DNA from: Drechslerella dactyloides
Lineage: Eukaryota > Ascomycota > Orbiliomycetes > Orbiliales > Orbiliaceae
Assembly (NCBI GenBank): GCA_020064725.1
Contig: JAGTWJ010000017.1
Coordinates: 992,001-1,056,000 of the forward strand
Length of the DNA: 64,000 bases
Direction of reading: 5' to 3'
The position numbers and the translations under genes are program-made. The notes below the pieces were generated by a model. It was not told the DNA's origin and ran no database searches. It saw nothing but the letters and a program-made list of their open reading frames with translations. How positions within the stretch are numbered: position 1 is the stretch's first letter; each line of letters begins with the position of its first letter. This document shows positions 55,909-64,000 of this stretch, piece after piece.

Positions 55909-58900
55909 TTAAGCCACAGCCGCCAGTCTCTTCTTAACATAGAGCGTATCCGGATGCTTCTCCCCACAAAGTAGCTTCCTACCGTCCAGAACAACTTTGT
56001 ACTCCTCCTTAGCCTGGGGTAATTTCCCTTCCTCTTGCAGCAGCTCCCCTAGCATCAACCTAGTCATGAGTGTATCTAGGTGGGCGTCTCCCAGCATCTT
56101 CCGCTGACTGTCTAGGACTAATTTGTACAGTTCTTCCGATTCCGTGAAGCGCTTGCGCAGCCGGAAGTTGAGGGCTAAGCTACAGGCGGTGCGCAGTGTA
56201 GCTTCGTTGTCAGGGCCGAGGAAGCGTTCTTGAGCCTGTAGAACGTGCACCAGGTCTTGCTCAACAATCTCAAACTTTCCTTGCGCCTGCGCCGCTAGTG
56301 CGGCGTTTTGTCGGGTTAGCAGCGTCTCCGGGTGGTCCGGGCCAAGTTTTGCCTGCTGTCCCGCAAGAGCCACGCGAAGCGCCTCCTCGGCCTGGGCCAT
56401 CTTGCCTTGCGCCACGTACACAACAGCCATGCTGCTGAGAATGCGCAGCAGCTCCGGACTTCCGGGTGCGAGCAGGTTCTCGGCGTTCTTGAAAGCTGTC
56501 TGGTAGAGCTCGGCTGCCTCGTCGTATTGGCCTTGCATGTCGTAAGCAAGAGCTAGATTGTAGGTTTGGCGGATCGTGTCAAGACTGCGCGGTCCATATC
56601 TGGCCGTACACCATTCAAGGACACGCTTGCGGATAGCGATAGATTCGCCTCTCGGGTCCCTTCCATGTAGAGCCACAGCGAGACCCTCTGCCTTGCGCAG
56701 GGTGTCCTCGTGGTCTTTGCCCAGTTCTTTTTCACATTCAGCTAGCTCCGCTTTCATCTTTTCTCCCATTTGTTGGTGCTGTTCTGGGCTCATGGCGCCT
56801 GGAGCTATACGCATAACACCTTGAACTTTTCCCATCAGGTTATTCCAGGCTGACGGCTGGCCACCACCTGGTGAAGTAGGAGACATTGCAACCTCGGGGG
56901 CCGACTCAGCTCGACGCTGCTCCTCCTTGACGCTGTCAAGCGCCTTGTTTACCTTTTCGATGAGATCTTTGTCCTTGTTCGGCTGGTCTTCTCTCACCTT
57001 GAGACAATCGTTGAGGAACTTAAGAGCCGCCTCAAGCCTGCCCAGGTGTTTGTGATAACCTCCCAGCTTGAAAAGAAGAGTTCCACGGTCGTTTATGCCA
57101 GCGCCGGTCTTGGGCTGCATCTTGAGGACCGCAGAAACGATTGGATACAGAATTTCACAAGTTTCAAACTCTTCACTCTCGGCTGCTGGGAAAGCTGCTG
57201 TGACTAGCGCAAGTGCTCTCTCTCCAGCCCAAACCGGGTCATCTGATTGCGACACCTGGCGCTGAGCACAGAGCTGGATAAGCGGTGTCACACTGACCTC
57301 TGTTCGGTCTTCAGACTGTCTGATGAGTCCGAGATTCACCAGCAACGTAACGTGCTCAGCAAATCGAGCCCCAGCGTCCGTCCCCTTTGCTAGGAAGAAT
57401 GTCCGCACAGTTTGAAGATTCAGCGATGCAAGAACCAGCATAAGTCGCGCAGCCTCGGCATCTTTGTCCTTCAAAAACTTGTAAGCAATCTTCCAGGCCT
57501 TGTCGACAGCCTGCTGCACCTCATCTTTCTCGCTGAGGGTGCTCTCAACGCCGGGCTTTGGGGTACCTGGACCCAAAAACTCTAAGTAGTTGCGAATGAG
57601 GAAGCCATCTCCTTGGGCCCGAATATACGCCGCAGCCATATTTATCGCTAGTGGTGACTTAGCCAGCGCCCGGCCAAGCTCCACCGCTATCTGCTTCTTG
57701 GCTGTATCGTTGGGAATGTTCCCGTATAGGAGGAGCGCCGTGTCATCATCAGTGAGTGCTGGAATTTCGATGAGATACTCCGATTTCTGATGTAGCAGGC
57801 TGCTGGCCAGCGACATGACCCGGCTGGTGAACAAAACCCTTCCACTCATGGATTGTGGAACGTAGTCGAGTAGGGAGCTCTTGCCCTCGGCATCCTTGAT
57901 TTTATCACCGGACGCACTGAGTATAGCCAGCGACGCCTCGTCGTCCACGCCATCTAATACCATCAGCCAGTTCCCGTTGGCGTCCTGGTTCAAGTGGCGT
58001 TGTACCGATTTCAGGACGTTGCCGCCTTTGTTTGCGATACGGAGATCCTCAAGAATAACTCTGTATGAGCGCTCGAACTGCTCGACAGTACGCGCGTTAA
58101 CCCACAGCACCTTCGCGACAGGGAAATCTTTGCTGTACTTGTGCGCATACTCGACGGCGATGTGAGTCTTGCTATATGCAGGCCGCGTGTGTTAGGGAAA
58201 CTATTGGCGAGAAGATCGAATTCGAGATCTTTAGTACTCACCCAGACCCGGCCATGCCGCACAAGGCTACTTTTACATTCTTCCCAAACTTCTCTTCTAT
58301 TCGCTGCAAAATATTGTTACGGGGGGCGAAGATCGGATCCCGGGCGTAAGGAAGCCGAAGACCTGCGCCATGCTGTCTTGGCATCATCTGGGCCGGACCA
58401 TGGCCAGACATCGACGGCGCCGCCGGTTTCTGGCCTGTCAAAAAGGTTAGCGACAATGCATGTACGCGAGAGCCGGAAATGTGGAAAACATGGGTGAAGT
58501 TGTGGAACATGCAGGATGGCATTGTTTGTCCAAGGGCTTTGCGCCCCCATGCAGTATCGATATCATTGGGCGAAACTCCTGTGTGCCTTGCGATTTCACA
58601 TACAACGCGGTACGTATACCATTCACAACCATTGAAACTTATCAACCAATCGACTGCATGCAGCGGACTCAAAAGAATCGAGAGCAAAGACCAGATCAAT
58701 TTTGAAATACTGCTCCTTCTACAATAGCTTTGAGGATTTGACTCATCATATCTAAGTGCAGCGGTAATACACGATTAAAACTATTCTTCTAAAAATTCAT
58801 ATCAGAATCCAAAGACTTTTTAGAAAAAAAGTTTCGATCGAAAGTATTTCCACAAGACTGATTTGTAAAATTCAAGCATATTTAAGACGTATAGCAGTAT

Positions 58901-60325
58901 TCATATTGCATTGATTTTGCTGTTGCATCTCTTAGTTGATGCGTCGATGGCTGGTGGGTGACCATATATACGCTGGTATGCATGCATACGGTGGGGTATG
59001 CCGTTACGTTGGGAAACGGCAAAGACGACAAATTTTTGCGTCCGATTATAAGATATCCCTGCGGTGGATATTCCAATTGCAATTTGATGGGGGTGTTTCA
59101 AGGGATGGGATGGGCTCTAGATAGCCTCAGGCGACCTTACTTGGAGTCCGGGTTTCCAATAGCCCCTTTGACTTCTCCGCCATAGTGACGATTTCATTCC
59201 GAACGCGAATGTAGTTCCTATCCTTCGGGCTCTTGTACTTGTTCAAGGTGAAATGATCAAGAGGTAAGCCCGAATATGGGTGGCCGTGGAGGACACCAGA
59301 TGACTCGCCGACGACAAATTCCTGTTCAATCGCTGATTAGCACTTCTTCAAGGTTAACTAGTGACTTTGTGGATCTCACAAACCTTGATATTGTCATCCT
59401 TCACAATCTTCCCAACGATCGTTGATTTCTGCTCGAAGAAACAGAACAGGTTGACGGGTGGCGGCCTCAAATTTACAAGGCGTGTGAACTCTCTGACAAT
59501 GTCGACAAGTGTTTCGTTTTCATGTTCCAGGTTATGTAAGATGCCTTCCTCGGTCGGCAGTTCGTGGGCGGCGATTGCCTGGTAAATTTGGCCTTGGGAG
59601 TGTAACGCTGAGCCAGCCCCCTGATGAGGCGTACCGATGAATACCATTCCGGTCGTTGCTCTCCATATACCAGGGTAGTCAACGTCATTCGCCTTTGCCA
59701 GATTATAGGCCTGATGCGGCTTGCATTAGCACGAAAGCCATGCGTTTGGGGAACAATACTGCGCCTGCTCACCTTCTGCATGATAAGACCGCCAAAACAA
59801 TGGCCGACGAATATGATTGGGCGATCTTCGCAATCCTATTTTTTTATTAATCTGTATTCTCTTAATTCAGGCATATAGATTCCCTACCCGTCTCTCATAT
59901 TTGAGGTCTGTCAATAGCTCATTTGCAATGTTTGCAAGCCTCTGTTTGGCAGCACCAGAACCGTACCATATTGAATCGTATCCAAACCTCATGATACGCG
60001 CTTTCGGGAGCGCTGCATGAAGCATGTCATCATCCTTCAGCCAGTTCACATCCTTCAGCTTGGTGCCATCTGGTAGCCTGGGGGTAAGTGTCCAGGTCCA
60101 GTCGGGATCCGCCGCGAGACCGTGGACCGCAACAATACTAGACGATGCATTGTCAGACCGTTAGGCTTCGCAAACCTCTTGATGGACTTACTCAATCTCT
60201 ATTTCATCGTGCTTTGGAAGCTCATGAAAAATTTTGAACCCAAGGTCCTCGGAGTCGATCACGCGGGTCGGTAATTTCGGCCGCGAGGCCTCCTGAGCTG
60301 TTGATGGTCCTGCAGCTGCTGACAT
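55909..60325 (-). CDS. NLR receptor: alpha/beta hydrolase, NB-ARC and TPR
   Basis: Seven-exon model: 60325-60192, 60137-59888, 59835-59773, 59710-59384, 59321-59141, 58434-58242 and 58171-55909, giving 1136 residues with every phase matching. Residues about 45-315 are a SesB-like hydrolase: VHGL (48-51), GHCFGG (139-144), GTPHQGAG and DHFTLNKY with the candidate His. NB-ARC follows: P-loop GMAGSGKT (378-385), Walker B LMVLDGVDD (about 452-460). The C-terminus has a helical linker and several TPRs of the kinesin-light-chain type (about 920-1130, for example YNLALAYDMQGQYDEAAELY). This is a standard fungal NLR order, used in self/non-self recognition and cell death. The nucleophile position is Cys141, not Ser. 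The 706-nt fifth intron is unusually long; if it is retained, a stop directly after the donor gives a free 322-residue hydrolase (to 59127). A separate NB-ARC gene from the ATG at 58411 is the alternative. Confidence 0.75.
58435..59140 (-). other. Unusually long candidate intron of the NLR gene
   Basis: Donor GTAAGG and acceptor gacag with branch site gctaac define a 706-base intron, roughly ten times the window's norm. It is AT-rich in its middle and contains a weakly protein-like frame near its 3' end. Either it grew by insertion, or this is really an intergenic gap between a free hydrolase gene and an NB-ARC gene. Confidence 0.5.
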
Positions 60326-60861
60326 GGCGGAACGTGTATCGTTGCGTAACTTTTGAGGCAAAGCGACTTCTCGTCGCAAGATCTATAAAGCTACAGAGCG
60401 TGATTTGCCTCAGGTTGACTTTAGAATTCCAAGGCACATCGAGCAATAAATACGATTGAACCTCGTAGCATCGTGATATGCAATGCCCATCCTGTTCTCA
60501 CAAGGCTGCTGTCACAGCCTCAGAGCAGCGGGGTTGATACTCAAGCAATAAGTCCGCTGACAGGGGCCCCTGTCAGTTGTCTGCTGTACCGACAGGGACA
60601 TGATCAGGGGTGCTTTGTCTGTGCGCAAAGCCACCGGTTAAAAATGCCATTTTCCAAACCAGTCACACCACCAAGACAGAGATCGACGCAGAACATCTGG
60701 CGTGCTTCCAGGATCCGCATGTGACCCCTGTTACACCAACGGCGTGCATTTCAGCTCGCTTAGCTATGGGCTCCGCTCGGCGTCTCCCCGGATGCCTTCA
60801 AATTAGGCTCCTACTCACAAATCCAAAGACATGATTATTCTCAGCAACCATCTCATCAATC
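60326..60861. other. Divergent promoter region, NLR and DUF6601-like genes
   Basis: A 536-base interval between genes transcribed outward, so shared promoter elements are possible. No specific site was recognised. Confidence 0.5.
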
Positions 60862-61857
60862 ATGATCGCAACTCAGGCTCCAAATACCACGATAGAACTG
60901 AAATGCCCATTCACAGTAGAGGCCCAGATCTATAACGATTTCATAACGGAAGGACCTAATGGCCTACCACGGGCCCTCCTCGGGCAACCGCTTATACGCA
61001 TGGACGACGTACCTAAACTCGGTAACTTCCTCGCGTCTGAATATCAATGTCAAGACCTCGAAACTATGGCCCCTTACCTCTGGATGCTGTCTACACAATC
61101 GAGCGCGAGCATCAGGCCATTGCATCGCCAGAGGTTAGTTGGGCGCAAGATAGTAGTTACCGAAAGCCCTCGGCTTCATCTGGTCTGGTATTATGATCAG
61201 GTATTCATCAAGCCTCTGCCCGCGTATCTCCTATCGCATGCCTTCTGGTTCGGCTACCTCATAAGCGAGGAATCACCTTTGGGAAGCAGGAGACATGATA
61301 TTCGGAGAGCCGCCCTCGGCTATATTCGAACCTACCGCCATCTTATAAAATACGAGTCAGACTTCGAAATTGCCCAGGAGTCCGCTGCACGTCTGATTCC
61401 TGCTGAGATATCTTGGCCTCAATTCTGTGCATTTGTCTCAAAATTCGATGAGATAAGCGACACAGAAGTCTCAGGCCGCTACAACTATGGCGAGCTGAGG
61501 ATGACTCGGCTTAACTTCTATGGCATGTTTATCCTACACAGATCCGAGTTCGAATATCTGCCTGCCCAGTACGCGACTTACTTCAATCGGTATTTTGGGC
61601 CATTATTATTCGCATTCGCTGCTGCCTCGCTGGAACTGAGCGCGATGCAGGTAGAGATAGCTGTCGAGCAAACAAATGGGGGCACGGGCTCTGCAATCTT
61701 GCCCTCCTTCCGTTGGTTCAGTGTTGTTGTTATTCTAGGTGGTATATTGGCGTTGATACTACTTTTGGGATATGCGTTGTATATGATAGCGATAGAGTGG
61801 GTTTATGCACTCAAGCAACGGCGCGATAACAAGCGCAAAGCCTTGTTAAGCGCTTGA
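60862..61857 (+). CDS. DUF6601-like fungal membrane protein
   Basis: Single exon, 331 residues, ATG context tcATGat. The body (about 40-240) has conserved-looking segments: SSASIRPLHRQRLVGRKIVV, then HLVWYYDQVFIKPLPAYLLSHAFW, then an Arg/Tyr-rich DIRRAALGYIRTYRHLI and WPQFCAFV. One membrane-like stretch lies at about 245-262 and a strong transmembrane helix at 286-311, with a basic cytoplasmic end (KQRRDNKRKALL). From memory this matches a family of fungal membrane proteins of unknown function now called DUF6601; it has no known reaction. It is divergent from the NLR gene. A role next to the receptor is only positional inference. Confidence 0.75.
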   Translation: MIATQAPNTTIELKCPFTVEAQIYNDFITEGPNGLPRALLGQPLIRMDDVPKLGNFLASEYQCQDLETMAPYLWMLSTQSSASIRPLHRQRLVGRKIVVTESPRLHLVWYYDQVFIKPLPAYLLSHAFWFGYLISEESPLGSRRHDIRRAALGYIRTYRHLIKYESDFEIAQESAARLIPAEISWPQFCAFVSKFDEISDTEVSGRYNYGELRMTRLNFYGMFILHRSEFEYLPAQYATYFNRYFGPLLFAFAAASLELSAMQVEIAVEQTNGGTGSAILPSFRWFSVVVILGGILALILLLGYALYMIAIEWVYALKQRRDNKRKALLSA

Positions 61858-62989
61858 GATTTAAGGGCGTTGTGTAGACTACGGGATTGTATTCTTTTCG
61901 ATTGCATCAGCGAAAGAAGTTCATTGGGTGTTTAGCAGATTGGATTTGAATTCTTTTACCAAACAGAAATAGTGTAGTTTTTCCGTAAGGGCATAAATGA
62001 CAGTGTAAGAAACCGCTGTATTAGTAACTCAGCAACAAAGTAATAAATCTACGTAGACGCTTGGTAAATGAATCGTAAGATTGTAATTCATTGGACGAAA
62101 AAATGTACTCTGTTTCTATAATCTATAGGTTGACTAAGGTATCCTACTCATAGAAAAGTCTGAATTAGTTTCGAGAATACATCCTTTCCATGATAAGTTT
62201 TTTCTAACAGCTGTATGTATGTCGATTCTTCGGAGCTTTTAAATTTTGAGGAAATGTGATTATTCTCAATAGTCTTCGCAGGCTGTTAAGCAGCAACATA
62301 TGTACCAAGCCACAAAGAGTGCATACTGCCGCACCGTTTACCCCTCGGCGCAAATAAAGGCTGAATAGATGATTAATCAGACGCCATACCTCATATGCGG
62401 TGCTTCTACGGCTGCCGCAATGCAGCAGGGTTCGGATAGGCATCCGAGAGTTTTCCGGGGTGTACCTGCACGCTGCAAAAACGATTGGCTTCGCACCATC
62501 CCATGTGCGTAAGTATGTATACACCAGTACTTCGGGCATCGTGCAGTCCGCCATGTGTCGGTGAGTTCTCCACTCGTCAGCCTGCATCCCGTATATACAT
62601 ACATACAGCGCCGCTATTATATCACACATCCTATTACATGAGTCTCCTTACATGAAGCTAGCTACCCGTCGTTCCGAAAACCAGGTTTGCGGCTGTAAGC
62701 CAGCTGGAAAGATCTTCCTAAAGCAGTACTAAAGTATACTAAGAGCGGAAAGGAAGTATGCCTAAACAAATCCAAGGTTGCGCTGTAGCGCGAACTACAT
62801 GTACGAGCGAACAAACGTACAGATATCAACAGTCTTTCGAGCCCAGCAGATGCTAACATGTTTTGCTCGAGCTACAGGTCTTAGGGGGCTCCTAGACTTT
62901 GGTTGTAGTAGTTGATCTATCCGACATATAGTTGTTCTGCCTCTCATATTAGCGAGTATCCCGTCCGGTTGCGATACGCCGCTGGGCCC
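61858..62989. other. Intergenic region downstream of the DUF6601-like gene
   Basis: Contains a 141-codon minus-strand frame (62204-62629), rich in Cys, His and Arg without a family match; not called. Otherwise AT-rich with tatgtatgta-type short repeats. Confidence 0.4.
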
Positions 62990-62997
62990 CAGTGTGC

Positions 62998-63433
62998 TCA
63001 TATATGGGAGCACATGACGTTCTGGGTGTCGAGATGATACTTTTGAGATTCTTCCTGTATCTTATCTGCAGTTCCAAGATGGTTTAGAACATACAAGTCC
63101 AATTGCTCTACACGTTCATACTTGACCAATCTCATATTATGCGACCCGAAACGTTCTCTTAGCAGCAAAACAATGTCGTCCAACCGAATGGCACTCGGGA
63201 AAGCTTAGGTGATCATAATCTTGATAAAGACCTGAAGCCAATATTGAAAGACGAGTACGAACATGATCGTCCTGATACCTACAGCAATACCCAGGTTCTT
63301 CCAACCGGCTATTTCGAGGCTCTCCTAGCGAGATAGATGATTTTAGGGAATATAAACCTTCTCTATACATACATGGCAGTCTAGGGCTAACGGGAGCATG
63401 CTTGAGAGTGCCGGTGGTGGTTATCATGGACAT
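62998..63433 (-). pseudogene. Possible degenerate coding remnant
   Basis: Two overlapping minus-strand frames look protein-like: one from an ATG at 63433 (residues such as SLGEPRNSRLEEPG and RYQDDHVRTRLSI) and one ending at 62998 (LDDIVLLLRERFGSHNMRLV, then VEQLDLYVLNHLG). A splice using the cctaag near 63206 could connect them, but no clear donor exists. Either a decayed gene or chance. The family is not recognised. Confidence 0.25.
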
Positions 63434-64000
63434 ATCGCCACGAGCTGATGGCTGAGCTCGTCCGCCACCGAAATGGAGGAATTTTCACTGTACTTTCTAC
63501 TAGCGGGAGTCTTATAGACTAATGCATAGTGTTCGGGCCTAATTCATTTCGGCGGTGGTTTATGACTTCCCAATACCATTAACAGTTCATGTAACTCTGT
63601 GGGAATCTTAGGTTAGTTCATTGAGTGGCGAGGAGTTTCCACTAGCTACACCGAATGAGAGTCCAGTGCCCAAAAGTTATAACCGGTAAGGTAATTAAAC
63701 ACGATGGGTTATATCGGTGGATTGATCTTCGCAAGCGATGAAAGAACCTTGAATTTTCATACGCCTTTAGAATCCATTTCAGCAGGTTGTCCATGCACGC
63801 ATGAGAGCATCAATCTAAGGGAGTTTACTTGTGGATGGAAATTAATAGGCACAGTCATGAGTTGTTATCCTACAGCGAGGGTATTTCTTGTTGCGAAGGC
63901 ACACGATCAAATATATGACTCCAAGTGTTAGGGTCTTCCTTTTGTTCCGTTTGCTAAATGATACTAACGCTCGAATTCGACACCGTAATTTGACAGCTTA
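63434..64000. other. Window end, no gene seen
   Basis: Mixed composition, with only a 75-codon frame (63704-63931, +) lacking resemblance to known proteins. A gene continuing past the window edge is not evident. Confidence 0.45.

Noticed and set aside
1..64000. CRISPR array or bacterial operon structure
   Set aside because: No regularly spaced direct repeats; introns and gene families are fungal.

Overview
The window looks like nuclear DNA of a filamentous ascomycete (Pezizomycotina). Protein genes are interrupted by short introns (about 55-120 nt) with GTRAGT-type donors, CTAAC-like branch sites and YAG acceptors. The gene families are typical of that group: a PL3 pectate lyase, D-arabinono-1,4-lactone oxidase, a hydrolase/NB-ARC/TPR NLR, SesB-type hydrolases and a DUF6601-like membrane protein. 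I cannot fix the class or genus from sequence alone. All gene models were spliced by eye; the reading phase was checked across every junction.

Layout. 1-1.1 kb is a cytosine-poor, AT-rich block that looks like degenerate repeat DNA. 2.6-21.2 kb is a gene-dense block: secreted pectate lyase; a membrane protein with a catalytically dead pepsin-like ectodomain (-); Tdp1 (-); a CCHC protein that looks like a domesticated Copia Gag/protease fragment (-); a BTB protein (+); a 1286-residue C2H2 protein (-); and a small serine-rich protein (-). 21.2-30.2 kb is gene-poor and repeat-scarred, with one secreted cysteine-rich protein (25.96-26.80 kb). 30.2-34.7 kb holds glutamate-5-semialdehyde dehydrogenase (-) and a Mag2/RNF10-type RING protein (-). 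36.15-39.64 kb holds a 1018-residue protein joining a SesB-like hydrolase to an array of cysteine-rich zinc units. Next come D-arabinono-lactone oxidase (+), a membrane-anchored GH18-like protein (-) and a 1049-residue protein ending in a huge Glu tract (-). 50.5-61.9 kb holds a 1447-residue ankyrin/coiled-coil protein (+), a hydrolase/NB-ARC/TPR NLR (-) and a DUF6601-like membrane protein (+). The last 2 kb shows only doubtful fragments.

How the genes relate. Most are housekeeping or unrelated neighbours: proline synthesis, DNA repair, D-erythroascorbate synthesis, ubiquitin ligation. The notable theme is two independent receptor-like genes with SesB-type alpha/beta-hydrolase N-termini, about 16 kb apart. 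One is a canonical NLR whose catalytic Ser position is Cys. The other replaces NB-ARC and repeats with a zinc-unit array in which introns recur at the same place in each unit. The second is the best candidate for an undescribed system. A second theme is enzyme folds without their catalytic residues: pepsin-like, Copia-protease-like and GH18-like.
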